Assembly: GCA_021831785.1 (NCBI GenBank)
Contig: JAKBMB010000003.1
Span: 1 to 36,844 of the forward strand
Origin: Deltaproteobacteria bacterium
GTDB lineage: Bacteria > Desulfobacterota > Binatia > Binatales > Binataceae
Reading direction: 5' to 3'
DNA length: 36,844 nucleotides
The notes below the pieces were generated by a model. It made no database searches and was not told the DNA's origin. It saw only the letters and a program-made list of their open reading frames with translations. The number at the start of each line of letters is the position of its first letter. Position 1 is the first letter of the stretch. Positions 26,318 through 34,945 of this stretch are shown in pieces. A program made the position numbers and the translations under genes.

Positions 26318-26749
26318 CTACCGCAGCGCGCGCGGCCTGTCGCGGCGCGCGTTGACGATGCAGAGAAAGCCGAATTTTTCGCCCTGGTCGGCGCTGAGCT
26401 GATGAGGTTCGTCGGGGCCGATATAGACCGCATCGAACGGCACTATCTTGTGGCGACGCCCGCCGACACGCACGATTGCGCAGCCGGTCATCGCAATCAC
26501 GACATGCGCGTGATGATGGCGTTCAAGGCTTGTAAACCCGCCGGGCTCTAGTTCGAAGTAACGCAGGTGAAAGGCAACTTGCTCACCCATTTTGCCGACC
26601 AGCACCTGGCGTGAAGCGCCGCAAAACTCCCCGCCACGGTGGGGCGTAGCTTTATACGGCTCGAGCTCAATCCGGCCCCATCTAAAGCCGGCGCGAAAAC
26701 GCCTGACGGTTGGCGGCCGCTTGACGCCTGTGGGTCTGGAGCTACGCAA
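26318..26749 (-). CDS. Cupin-domain protein
   Basis: The 143-residue product is a single small cupin barrel. Motif 1 is seen in ELEPGGFTSLERHHHAHVVI, with the metal-binding histidines and glutamate in ERHHHAH. Motif 2 is seen in VPFDAVYIGPDEPHQL, with the last histidine ligand. The start shown is a TTG, because homologous-looking sequence (RRFRAGFRWGRIELEPYKA) extends upstream of the first internal ATG. The gene lies 27 bases downstream of the alcohol dehydrogenase stop and is probably co-transcribed with it. Small cupins can be isomerases, dioxygenases or ligand sensors, and the function here is not known. Confidence 0.8.
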   Translation of the reverse strand: MRSSRPTGVKRPPTVRRFRAGFRWGRIELEPYKATPHRGGEFCGASRQVLVGKMGEQVAFHLRYFELEPGGFTSLERHHHAHVVIAMTGCAIVRVGGRRHKIVPFDAVYIGPDEPHQLSADQGEKFGFLCIVNARRDRPRALR

Positions 26750-26776
26750 GTTTTTGAAAGTCCCCGACGAGCGATC

Positions 26777-27853
26777 CTAACTACCATCTGACGCCGCTCG
26801 GGTTGCGCGCTTGGCGTCATCAGCAGTTTTATCCGTTTCGAAGGTGACGACCACTTTCAGCGCCTCGGGCTTTTGCGCGCTAAGATACGCCTGCGCGACC
26901 TGCGTGAGCGCAAATTGATGCGTAACGAGCTGTGTTGCTCGCACCACCCCGGCTTCGATAAGCCGCAGTGCCTGGCGCGTGTCGTCGGGGCCGCATGAAT
27001 AGCTTGGCACGATTCGGGTTTCGTTGAAGTAAAGGTCGTATGGGGATATCTCCAGCACTTCACCCGGCGGTCCTGGCGTGAACTGGACGACGGTCGCGCC
27101 CTTTCCCGCGGCTGCGATGCCCGCGCGCAGCGCCGCTACGGTGCCGGGTCCGACAATCACCACATCGGCCATCGCCCCTTCGGTTGCCTCGTTCACCTGT
27201 TCGACCAGGTTGTCAGCCGCGACGACCAGGCCGACATCGGCGCCGAATTCCCTGGCGCGCGCCGCGCGCTGGGCGAACAGGTCGGCGCCAATCACTAGGC
27301 CGGCGCCAAGATGGCGGGCCAAAGCGCAGTTGATCATTCCCATCACGCCCAGACCCATCACCAGTACCGTCTCGCCCGGCTTGAGACCCGCGCGGCGCAG
27401 AGCCTTGACCGCGCACGCTACGGGCTCGATCAGCACGCCGTCAAGGTCGCTTAGGTTGTCCGGCAATCGCAGCGTGTCGCGCTGATTAGCGGGGGCGACG
27501 ATGAAATACTCGGCCATCCCGCCCGGCTCGAGCTTGCTTGCACGCCAGGTCGCGCACTGAACATACTCGGCGCGCCGGCATGGCGCGCAACTCCAGCAGG
27601 GCGCGTGGTGATGGATGAACACGCGTTCGCCTGGCCGAAAGCCGCGGGCATGCACGCCGGTCTCTGCGACGACTCCGACCGGCTCGTGGCCGAATACAAG
27701 CGGCGCTTTGCGCCGAATATACCACGGCAAAAAGTCGCTCGAGCAGATACCGCAGGCACGTGTGCGGACTAAAATATCGCGCGGGCCGGGCTTAGGCCGC
27801 TCGACCGTCTCGACGCGGATATCGCCGAAGTCATAAACCCTTGCAACCAGCAT
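26777..27853 (-). CDS. Zinc-dependent alcohol dehydrogenase (MDR family)
   Basis: The 358-residue product is a medium-chain zinc alcohol dehydrogenase, of the sorbitol/threonine dehydrogenase kind. Catalytic-zinc ligands are Cys37 in CGICSSD and His56-Glu57 in GHEPVG, with Glu143 in LIEP. Structural-zinc cysteines are Cys86, Cys89, Cys92 and Cys100. The Rossmann motif is GLGVMG at about 167-172. It probably oxidises a secondary alcohol or polyol with NAD(P). The substrate cannot be read from the sequence. It is the first gene of a likely two-gene operon with the cupin protein, which suggests action on the same small molecule. The ATG at 27853 gives a normal family length. Confidence 0.9.
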   Translation of the reverse strand: MLVARVYDFGDIRVETVERPKPGPRDILVRTRACGICSSDFLPWYIRRKAPLVFGHEPVGVVAETGVHARGFRPGERVFIHHHAPCWSCAPCRRAEYVQCATWRASKLEPGGMAEYFIVAPANQRDTLRLPDNLSDLDGVLIEPVACAVKALRRAGLKPGETVLVMGLGVMGMINCALARHLGAGLVIGADLFAQRAARAREFGADVGLVVAADNLVEQVNEATEGAMADVVIVGPGTVAALRAGIAAAGKGATVVQFTPGPPGEVLEISPYDLYFNETRIVPSYSCGPDDTRQALRLIEAGVVRATQLVTHQFALTQVAQAYLSAQKPEALKVVVTFETDKTADDAKRATRAASDGS

Positions 27854-28014
27854 CGTTTCAACGCCAATTTGCGGCGAGCACCGGCGCTTGTCAATCCGTC
27901 GTTGGCTGACTTTGCGCGCAAGCGATTCGCTTTCGTCCGCCCCCTCATCCGAGCGCGCGTGCTCACCGGTTGTTATGCCGCGCGGCGATGGAGGGTCTTT
28001 GATTCCGGCCTCGC

Positions 28015-28761
28015 TTAGCCTGCTGCCTCGCCCGCACGGCGCATCAGGGTCAAAAACTCGCGATTTCCCTTGGCCCCGGCAAGCGGCGAGTCAATCGCGC
28101 CGACTACCTGAAGACCGACCGTCCGAGCGAAACTGAGCACACTGTCGCGGGCCTCGATTCGCAGCTCCGGCTCGCGCACCACTCCGCCTTTGCCCACTTT
28201 GCCTTTGCCCACTTCGAACTGCGGCTTGATTAAGGCGATAATCTCTCCAGGCCGTCCCATCAGCCGCAACACCGCCGGCAGCACCAGTGTCAGAGAGATG
28301 AAGCTGACGTCGATCGTCACCAGGTCCGGCACGAACGGGAGATCCGCGGGCCCAACGTAACGGATGTTGATGCGTTCACGCACTACCACGCGCGGATTGC
28401 GCCGCAGGTGCATCGCAAGCTGTCCGTAACCGACATCGAGCGCGATCACCGATGCCGCGCCGCGGCGCAAGAGCACGTCGGTGAATCCTCCGCTGGAGGC
28501 GCCGATGTCGAGTGCCAGCCGACCGGTCGGGTCAATTGCGAAATGCTCCAGGGCGGCGAGCAGCTTATAGGCCGCCCGGCTGGCGTATGCGTCCGCGGTT
28601 TGGAACACCTCGATACGGCTGGTCGGGTCAACCGCGAGGTCGGGCTTCGCCGCCGGCCGCGAATCCACGCGCACGCGGCCCGCAAGAACCAGGCGGCGCG
28701 CCTGCTCCCGACTGTGCGCCAGCCCGCGGCGCACGATTTCGACGTCAAGTCGCGCGCGCAT
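28015..28761 (-). CDS. tlyA: TlyA family rRNA 2'-O-methyltransferase (hemolysin A-like)
   Basis: The 248-residue product has an N-terminal S4 RNA-binding domain (MRARLDVEIVRRGLAHSREQ, ARRLVLAGRVRVDS). A FtsJ-type methyltransferase domain follows, with Lys66 in SRAAYKL, SAM motif LALDIGASSGGF at 82-93, TIDVSFISL and ALIKPQFEVGKGKVGKGGVV, which is diagnostic for TlyA. Family members methylate 2'-hydroxyls of 16S and 23S rRNA cytidines. Haemolysin activity is a historical label. The start at 28761 is chosen because the S4 domain begins there. A longer frame to 28863 would add 34 poorly conserved residues. It follows xseB on the same strand at a distance of about 257 bases. The order xseB then tlyA is common, but the usual ispA and dxs between them are absent. 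Confidence 0.9.
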   Translation of the reverse strand: MRARLDVEIVRRGLAHSREQARRLVLAGRVRVDSRPAAKPDLAVDPTSRIEVFQTADAYASRAAYKLLAALEHFAIDPTGRLALDIGASSGGFTDVLLRRGAASVIALDVGYGQLAMHLRRNPRVVVRERINIRYVGPADLPFVPDLVTIDVSFISLTLVLPAVLRLMGRPGEIIALIKPQFEVGKGKVGKGGVVREPELRIEARDSVLSFARTVGLQVVGAIDSPLAGAKGNREFLTLMRRAGEAAG

Positions 28762-29018
28762 GGTAAGGGCGCTTGGCTGCCAGACGCCGGTTGCCGGCGC
28801 GGCCGTCTCATCAGATACACTGACCCCGCAAAGCTGCGGGCGCGCCGTGTGCCTGCGGGGCAAAGCCGCCTGGCGTGCCTGCCTGCGTCAGCGACGGTCT
28901 CCCTTTTTCGATGCGACGTTCAACAAGGCGCTGGCCCCGCGCCCTTGCGTTGAGCATATATCGCCGAGCTTCATCGGGCTAAAGAGCGGACGACCGCCAG
29001 GCAGCGCAAGACACGCGC

Positions 29019-29294
29019 TCAGAACACCGGCTCCTCGTCGTCCGCGGGGCTCTCTTTGGCCTCGGCCGGGGCGACCAAAGGGGTTGTGCGCAGCTCGCCC
29101 TGCGCATCGCGAACCAGGACCTCGACCTTCTTTTCGACCTCATCGAGGCGCTGATTGAGCCGCTTTACCAGCCCCACGCCGCGCTCGAAAGCTGCGATTG
29201 ACTCCTCCAGCGGCAGCTCGCCGGAATCGAGACGATCCACGATGGCCTCCAGCTCTTTGAGATCGTCCTCGAATTTTCGCTTCTCGTTGGCCAT
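29019..29294 (-). CDS. xseB: Exodeoxyribonuclease VII small subunit
   Basis: The 91-residue product matches XseB, the small subunit that several copies of which bind XseA to form the single-strand-specific exonuclease VII. The family signature is clear: FEDDLKELEAIVDRLDSGEL, PLEESIAAFERGVGLVKRLN, then QRLDEVEKKVEVLV. The tail beyond about residue 70 is acidic and variable. The ATG at 29294 is chosen because AAGGAA lies just upstream. A frame reaching 29402 would overlap the end of hpnR. xseA is not in the window. The gene starts 76 bases after hpnR on the same strand and is followed by tlyA. Confidence 0.93.
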   Translation of the reverse strand: MANEKRKFEDDLKELEAIVDRLDSGELPLEESIAAFERGVGLVKRLNQRLDEVEKKVEVLVRDAQGELRTTPLVAPAEAKESPADDEEPVF

Positions 29295-29370
29295 CGCTGG
29301 TTCCTTGCGGCCTTGGTTTCTTGCCTGCCTGAAGCCCGACGCCTTGCGTTCGGCGGGACCGATCGCGCTG

Positions 29371-30849
29371 TTAGGCGTTTGCCGCTCGCGGGTCATGGAC
29401 ATAGAGTTCGGCGCGCGGGGGCATCACGCCGGCGCGCCGCGGCGGCCGGAGCGCGTATCGCACCGGCCGGAAGTGCTCCTCGTACTGCCGTGTAGCATTA
29501 TATACCTTGTTGAACTTCCACAGCATGCGCACGAAATTAGTCTGGCCCTGCGCCAGCAAGCGAGCGGCAATTCCCGCTGTTTGCCTGAGCGCAGCGACGC
29601 CCAGATGCTTGCGGTTGAGCACGCCCTGGGTCTTGACCAGCTCCTGGTAAAACTTGTGGAGCGGCAAACGGGTCGGCAGCACTGCATGCTGAATGTCGAA
29701 CAACCGATAGTCAAGCGTGGTCAGTCGGCGCGACTCGGTGTGCCAAAGCTCGGTGCCCGGATAGGGCGTGGCCACGGTCAGATGGACTATTTCCGGAATG
29801 CTCAGCGCCCATTCGCGGACTACCTCGAACCGGCGCGTATCCCAGTCGGGATCGGCGATGAGATTGATGGCGACGGTGAAACCGAGCTCCCGCGCCACTT
29901 CAAGCGCCTCTAGATTGGTGTCAACGTGGGCGCGCTTGCGATGGGCCTTGAGCCCCTCCTCATCGATCGCCTCAAGCCCCAAAAACATGTAAAGCAGGCC
30001 AAGCCGGCGCCAGTAAGCGAAGACCTCGCGGTTGCGGCAGAGCACGTCGGTGCGGGTCTCCAGGTAGTACGCCTTCTTGACCTTGCGCTTTTCCAGTGCG
30101 CGGCCGATTGCAAAGCCGTGCTCGGGATGAATAAAGGCGACATCGTCAACGATAAAGACGTTTGGCTCCTGTATTCCGGCCAGCTCCTCGGCCGCCGCCT
30201 CGGGTGACGATTGCCTATAGCTGCGGCCGTAAAAAGTCCACGCGCTGCAGAACGAACAGTCCCACGGACAGCCCCGGGTAAACTCGGCGGAAGCGCACGG
30301 GTCGAGCACGCCGATAAAGTATTTATGCCGCCGGCGTGCCAGATGGCGCGCGGGAGGAAACCGATCGAGGTCCAACAAAAGCGGCGGCGGCGGTCCGCTG
30401 CCTTCGACGGTCACCACGCCGGGCACTTTGCCAAGCTGGCGATCGCCGAGCGCCTCCAGCAGTATCGGTGTGGCCAGCTCGCCTTCGCCGCGCAGGACAC
30501 AATCGATAGCGCCCGTGCCGTGCTCCAAAAGCTCCTCGGCGACAAACGAAGCGCTGTGGCCGCCGACAAACACAAAGCAGTCGGCGCGCGCATTTTTGAT
30601 CGCCTTGGCCAAATCAATGATTTCGGGAACGTTTGCCAGGTAGTTAACCGAAAACCCCACCGCGTGGGGCCTGAACTCCTCGATCTCGCGCCAGAGGTCG
30701 CTATGGCTGAATATCTGCAGGTCCAGCAACCGCACCTCATGGCCCGCAGCGAGCGCCGCCGCCGCCACTCGTTCCACGCCGATGGGCTCCAGCCGCAGGT
30801 AGATCTCGCTGTACATCAAAGGACTCGGATGAACTAGGAGCAGTTTCAT
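29371..30849 (-). CDS. hpnR: Hopanoid C-3 methylase, B12-binding radical SAM enzyme
   Basis: The 492-residue product closely resembles HpnR of methanotrophs, which methylates C-3 of the hopanoid A-ring. The characteristic N-terminus MKLLLVHPSPLM...EIYLRLEPIG is present. A cobalamin-binding-type domain covers about 25-150. The radical SAM domain follows, with Cys194, Cys198 and Cys201 in TRGCPWDCSFCSAWTFYGRS, VFIVDDVAFIHPEHGFAIG, and ATPYPGTELWHTESRRLTTL. The C-terminal region LPTRLPLHKFYQELVKTQG and NRKHLGVAAL is typical of the family. A GAGGTGG ribosome-binding site precedes the ATG. The product would make 3-methylhopanoids, known membrane lipids and geological biomarkers. No squalene-hopene cyclase or other hpn genes are in the window, so hopanoid synthesis must be encoded elsewhere. 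Assignment rests on remembered family motifs. Confidence 0.9.
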   Translation of the reverse strand: MKLLLVHPSPLMYSEIYLRLEPIGVERVAAAALAAGHEVRLLDLQIFSHSDLWREIEEFRPHAVGFSVNYLANVPEIIDLAKAIKNARADCFVFVGGHSASFVAEELLEHGTGAIDCVLRGEGELATPILLEALGDRQLGKVPGVVTVEGSGPPPPLLLDLDRFPPARHLARRRHKYFIGVLDPCASAEFTRGCPWDCSFCSAWTFYGRSYRQSSPEAAAEELAGIQEPNVFIVDDVAFIHPEHGFAIGRALEKRKVKKAYYLETRTDVLCRNREVFAYWRRLGLLYMFLGLEAIDEEGLKAHRKRAHVDTNLEALEVARELGFTVAINLIADPDWDTRRFEVVREWALSIPEIVHLTVATPYPGTELWHTESRRLTTLDYRLFDIQHAVLPTRLPLHKFYQELVKTQGVLNRKHLGVAALRQTAGIAARLLAQGQTNFVRMLWKFNKVYNATRQYEEHFRPVRYALRPPRRAGVMPPRAELYVHDPRAANA

Positions 30850-31345
30850 TGGCCACCTCTTCGGGGCTGCCTCTTTCTGCTCTCCCCACGCGGTGAAAGC
30901 AACCGGCGCCGGCCGTAATGCCGAGACGGTCGAGCGATTTCGCTTTGCGCCAAAGGCTTCGGCCGGAACCTCAACCGGACTGCCAGGATTAAGGCCTCAT
31001 CCGGTTAAGTTTTACCTATTAAACCATATGCGCGGCGCATGCGCATAGCGGACACGCAAGGCTCAAGCCGCCCTTGCTCTGGCCGACCGCGCGAGGATGC
31101 GTGCCGTATGGCGACGCGCGCGTCCGCGGCCTCGCGCCCGCAACGCCGCCGCAGAGCGCTATCCCACCCCGGCGCGTCAACCGGCTCCGGGCCCTCGGCG
31201 GGCGCGTAGCAGGGGTACCGGGGCGTATTTGCCGCCGGCCGGCGCGGGCGTTTTTTTGGGAGCCGCGCTTTGGAGCTTCCTTGGGAACTTTGCCTTCGTC
31301 GGGTTTTGACTTCCGGCGCCGAGACTACGCTATCGCCGCGAGGGG
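30850..31345. other. Intergenic region, no convincing gene
   Basis: About 500 bases precede hpnR and follow the GlcG-type gene on the same strand. Plus-strand frames at 31074-31373 and 31097-31309 are arginine/proline-rich. The latter ends in a hydrophobic stretch (GVFLGAALWSFLGNFAFVGF), which is suggestive of a membrane-protein remnant but not convincing. A GC palindrome followed by a run of seven Ts lies at about 31229-31257, but no plus-strand gene precedes it. Confidence 0.45.
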
Positions 31346-31762
31346 CTATTTTAGCGCTTCCAGCGCAGCTTGAACCGCCGCCATGTCTTGCTCGACGGAA
31401 CCGCCGCTCGCACCCATCGCGCCGATAATCGCGCCCTCGAATCGAAGCGGAAATCCGCCGCCGAAAGCCGCGATCCGCGGCATGTTCGGAATTCCCGCGA
31501 CCAGCGAAGGGTCATGCTTGATCAGGTTGTAGAAGTCATGAGTTGGAATTCCGAACAGCGCGGTGTACGCCTTGTTCTGCGCAATCTCCGAGCACAGGAC
31601 GGGCGCTCCATCCATGCGGCAGAACGCCTTGAGGTTTCCTCCCTCGTCGAGCACGGCGATCGCCAACGCAACGCCAATTTCTTTGGCCTTAGCTGCGCCT
31701 TGTTCGATCATCTTGAGCGCCATCTCGCTCGTTATGCCGACCGTTTTTCGCACCTTTTCCAT
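31346..31762 (-). CDS. GlcG/HbpS family (DUF336) heme-binding-type protein
   Basis: The 138-residue product has the DUF336 fold signature. MALKMIEQGAAKAKEIGVAL is followed by AIAVLDEGGNLKAFCRMDGA, then SEIAQNKAYTALFGIPT, RIAAFGGGFPLRFEG and IGAMGASGGSVEQDMAAVQA. The family includes HbpS, a heme-binding regulator, and GlcG of the glycolate operon. Many members are small cytoplasmic proteins of unknown function next to oxidoreductases. An AGGGAGG ribosome-binding site is well placed upstream of the ATG. There is no glycolate oxidase next to it, so the role is unknown. Confidence 0.88.
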   Translation of the reverse strand: MEKVRKTVGITSEMALKMIEQGAAKAKEIGVALAIAVLDEGGNLKAFCRMDGAPVLCSEIAQNKAYTALFGIPTHDFYNLIKHDPSLVAGIPNMPRIAAFGGGFPLRFEGAIIGAMGASGGSVEQDMAAVQAALEALK

Positions 31763-32236
31763 AGGCAGACCTCCCTGACGAAATCCGCGCGCTGCATCCT
31801 CGCGCGCTTTATTCTATCCGGCGACGTTCGAAACTCCCCAAGCGCCGCGCCTCAACAAATTACGCCGCGCGCGTCCTCGAGCAGCAAACACGTGAGCGTG
31901 CTGGGCGCCCGGAGCGAGCGCGCGGCGTCGCGCCTAAAGCTAAAATTAGACCTGTAGCTGGCCTGTCGGCAAGCCGCGACGTTGCCGAAGAACCCCGTTC
32001 CACGCCGCGCGCGTGTTGGGTCGCGTGCGCGAAGAACCCCATGCGCGCAACCTTGCACCGCGCCGGCGCTGCCGGCACTGGCTGGCTTCGGCGCCCGCGT
32101 GGCGTATAGGCGAGTTGAGCCGCCGACAGTGATAACATGAGAATATGGGTAGTTCTGCGCGGCGCGGCGAAATCATTTGTCCAAGCCGTCTCAGCCCGCA
32201 AACGAGGCTTCAAACCTAAGGATTCAAGGTCGAACG
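31763..32236. other. Intergenic region between divergent genes
   Basis: About 470 bases hold the promoters of the divergent GlcG-type and metallo-hydrolase genes. No coding frame, repeat copy or clear operator was recognised. Confidence 0.45.
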
Positions 32237-33232
32237 ATGCATGCAAAAATCGTCGAGGTTCTTGGCGGAATCTACAAGATAGTCTTGCCGTTGCCGATGC
32301 GGCCCTCGCAGGTCAATGTTTACCTGATCGATTGCGCGCAAGCGTTGGCGCTCATCGATACGGGAATGAACACGCCGCAGAGCCTGGACACGCTTAAAGC
32401 CGCGCTCGAAACCCTCGGCCGTCGAATCGAAGACCTCGACGTCATCATCGCGACCCATTATCACGTGGACCATTTCGGCGCGTCGGCACCTTTGCGCCAG
32501 CGCAGCGGAGCGCGGGTTTACATCCACCGCGAAGACGCCGCGCGGGCGCAACGAATGGCGTCGTTGGCCGCAACGCCGATTACCGATCGACCTCAGTCGC
32601 TGGCCTTTTTCGCGATGCACGGCTTTCCGCTAGAGCGCTATCCGCCGGATACGATGCGCCCGAGCTGGATGGGTACCGAGGGCTACAAGCCGGTCCTCGA
32701 GCCCGATGAGTTTCTCAGCGACGGCGACGTGATCGAGATCGGCTCGCGCCGGCTCAAGATTATCTGGACGCCCGGGCATTCCGACGGACACTGCGTGGTC
32801 TATCTGGAGCGCGAGCAGGCCCTCATCGCGGGCGATCATTTGCTGCCGACGATCACGCCCCACGTGGGGCTATACCCCGAGGGCGCCGCGAATCCCCTGG
32901 GTGATTTTCTCGCCTCGCAGCACAAGGTGCAGGATTTGCCGGTCCAGGCGGTGCTGCCGGCGCACGGCGAGGTGTACGCCGACCTGCACCATCGCGTCGA
33001 CCAGTTGCTCGAACATCACCGCCGCCGCCAAGACAGAATGCTTGGCCTTGTCCAAAAGAGCCCGCGCACCGCATTCGAGGTCGCCGAGCGGGTCTTCGGC
33101 GACCGGCCGCGGCCGGTTTTTCATGTCATCGCTGCGACCTGCGAAACCCTGGCTCATCTGGAGCTGGCTTTTCTCGAGGGCAAGGCGCGCAAGGTCGAAC
33201 GGGACGACCGAGTTTTGTTTCAGGCGATTTAG
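32237..33232 (+). CDS. MBL-fold metallo-hydrolase (LACTB2/GloB-like)
   Basis: The 331-residue product is a metallo-beta-lactamase-fold hydrolase. The zinc motif HYHVDH (His74, His76, Asp78, His79) is intact. WTPGHSDGH supplies the next histidine, AGDHLLP the bridging aspartate and LPAHGEVY the last histidine. The C-terminal 70 residues (HHRRRQDRMLGLVQKSPRTA) form a helical winged-helix-like extension seen in the LACTB2-like branch. Such enzymes hydrolyse thioesters, esters or nucleic acids, and the substrate cannot be told. The ATG at 32237 is chosen because AAGG lies upstream and homology-like sequence begins there. A TTG at 32177 would add 20 residues. The following MFS gene starts 215 bases later on the same strand. 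Confidence 0.88.
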   Translation: MHAKIVEVLGGIYKIVLPLPMRPSQVNVYLIDCAQALALIDTGMNTPQSLDTLKAALETLGRRIEDLDVIIATHYHVDHFGASAPLRQRSGARVYIHREDAARAQRMASLAATPITDRPQSLAFFAMHGFPLERYPPDTMRPSWMGTEGYKPVLEPDEFLSDGDVIEIGSRRLKIIWTPGHSDGHCVVYLEREQALIAGDHLLPTITPHVGLYPEGAANPLGDFLASQHKVQDLPVQAVLPAHGEVYADLHHRVDQLLEHHRRRQDRMLGLVQKSPRTAFEVAERVFGDRPRPVFHVIAATCETLAHLELAFLEGKARKVERDDRVLFQAI

Positions 33233-33447
33233 AGCCGTGTCCACAGAGGCGCGGCGAACAAGTCTCGGCGCGCTGTAATGCATCATGAGACCGCGGGCAC
33301 GCCGCGACTTGCTTCGTGCTGCTCCTCACGGCGGCCCGGGGCCGAGATAGATGAGCGCGCGCATCAGGCAGCGCGTGTCCGCTTTACGCCCTCTCGGAAA
33401 GCTGTCAGCATTCTACGAGACTGCCATACCGCCTGGGGGATGGTTTT

Positions 33448-34689
33448 ATGCCTGGATGGTTCAGGGGGCTTTCCGTCGAGGAGCGCCGGGTATTTTGGGC
33501 GTGCTTCGCCGGCTGGGCGCTCGACGGCATGGACGTGCAGATTTACAGCTTCGTCATGCCGGCCCTGATCGGGCTGTGGAAACTCAGCAACAGCCAGGCC
33601 GGAATGCTCGGCACGGCCGCGCTTTTGCTTTCGGCGCTCGGCGGGTGGTTCGCCGGGATGTTGGCCGATCGCTTCGGCCGCGTGCGCGTGCTGCAGGTGG
33701 CGATCGTCTGGTACGCGCTGTTCACTTTCCTTAGCGGTCTGACCAACTCGTTCTCACAGTTGCTGATCGTACGCGGCCTGCAAGGCTTGGGCTTCGGCGG
33801 CGAATGGGCCGCGGGGTCGGTCCTGATGGGCGAGGTGATCGACGCTCGTCATCGCGGCAAGGCGGTAGGCGTGGTACAAGGCGGGTGGGCGATAGGCTGG
33901 GGCGCCGGCGCGATCGCCTATATAGTGGTGTTCAGTCTGCTGCCCAACGAATGGGCCTGGCGCGTGATGTTTTTCCTCGGCATCTCGCCGGCGGCGCTGG
34001 TGATTTACATTCAGCGCTACGTGAGCGAGCCGCGGGTGTTCGAGGCAACCCGGCGCGAGGTGGCGGCACGCAGCGAGAGAGTCAATTTTTTGGAGATTTT
34101 CTCCCCGCCACTTTTGGCGACAACGATTCTCGCCGCGCTGCTAGTCGCGGGCGCGATGGGCGGCTACTACGCGCTCACCATCTGGCTGCCGACCTATCTC
34201 AAGACCGTGCGGCACCTCTCGGTCTTCAACACCGGCGCTTATCTGGCCGTGATCATCGTCGGCTCGGCGCTCGGCTACTTTTGCGCCGCCTATCTCACCG
34301 ACGGAATCGGCCGGCGCCGCACGTTTTTCCTCTTCGCCGTCAGTTCCGCGCTGATCGTACTGCTCTACACCTACCTGCCGGTCAGCAATGGAACGATGCT
34401 CGTGCTCGGCCTGCCGCTTGGGTTTTTCGCCTCGGGCATCTTCAGCGGCATGGGCCCGTTTCTCACCGAGCTTTTTCCCAGCCGCGTGCGCGGGTCGGGC
34501 CAGGGCTTCTCATATAACTTCGGGCGCGGCGTAGGCGCTCTGTTTCCGGCGCTGGTCGGGTATCTGAGCGCGTGGATGCCGCTAGGCCAGGCGATCGGCG
34601 TCTTCGCCATCGGAGCCTACGCGGTTTTGATCCTGGCCGCGCTGCCGTTGCCCGAGACGCGCGGCAAGCATCTGGAAGTTTACAACTAA
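33448..34689 (+). CDS. MFS transporter (AAHS/sialate-type symporter family)
   Basis: The 413-residue product has about 12 membrane segments. It shows the first-helix pattern WALDGMDVQIYSFVMPALIG and motif A in GMLADRFGRVRVL between helices 2 and 3. RGLQGLGFGGEWAAGSVLMG and RHRGKAVGVVQGGWAIG are typical of the aromatic acid:H+ and sialic acid symporter groups. The likely role is proton-driven uptake of an organic acid. A second motif-A-like YLTDGIGRRRTF lies in the second half. A GGGGGA ribosome-binding site precedes the ATG. It follows the metallo-hydrolase and precedes an efflux-type MFS gene on the same strand, but gaps of about 200 bases make a single operon uncertain. Confidence 0.9.
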   Translation: MPGWFRGLSVEERRVFWACFAGWALDGMDVQIYSFVMPALIGLWKLSNSQAGMLGTAALLLSALGGWFAGMLADRFGRVRVLQVAIVWYALFTFLSGLTNSFSQLLIVRGLQGLGFGGEWAAGSVLMGEVIDARHRGKAVGVVQGGWAIGWGAGAIAYIVVFSLLPNEWAWRVMFFLGISPAALVIYIQRYVSEPRVFEATRREVAARSERVNFLEIFSPPLLATTILAALLVAGAMGGYYALTIWLPTYLKTVRHLSVFNTGAYLAVIIVGSALGYFCAAYLTDGIGRRRTFFLFAVSSALIVLLYTYLPVSNGTMLVLGLPLGFFASGIFSGMGPFLTELFPSRVRGSGQGFSYNFGRGVGALFPALVGYLSAWMPLGQAIGVFAIGAYAVLILAALPLPETRGKHLEVYN

Positions 34690-34945
34690 AGCGACAGCGG
34701 CGCTTTTTCAAACGCGCGGCTGCGCCACGGCGCACAGCACACCGGCCCGCAAACGGCGCGCTCGCCGTTTCGGCGCGCGCTGCGGCCGCGTATAATGAGG
34801 CGCTGCAGGACGCGGAAAGACTCGACGCCGCGGGTCCGCGGGCGCGCCGGACGAAAAAGCGACTCCGGTTGAGGCGCGCGCCGTGAAGCGCTTCAGGCCC
34901 GCCGCCGCGCGCTCGGTTCGAGACTTTAGCCGCGCGGCGCTCAAG

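Noticed and set aside
31229-31257. GC palindrome followed by seven Ts, terminator-like on the plus strand
   Set aside because: No plus-strand gene precedes it. The neighbouring genes are on the minus strand.
31097-31309. 70-residue plus-strand frame ending in a hydrophobic helix
   Set aside because: The first half is arginine/proline-rich and there is no good ribosome-binding site. The helix-like end alone is too little to call a gene.
33233-33447. Extra gene start upstream of the first MFS transporter
   Set aside because: The longer frame from 33351 is in a different reading frame and its composition is unlike a protein. The ATG at 33448 has a good ribosome-binding site.
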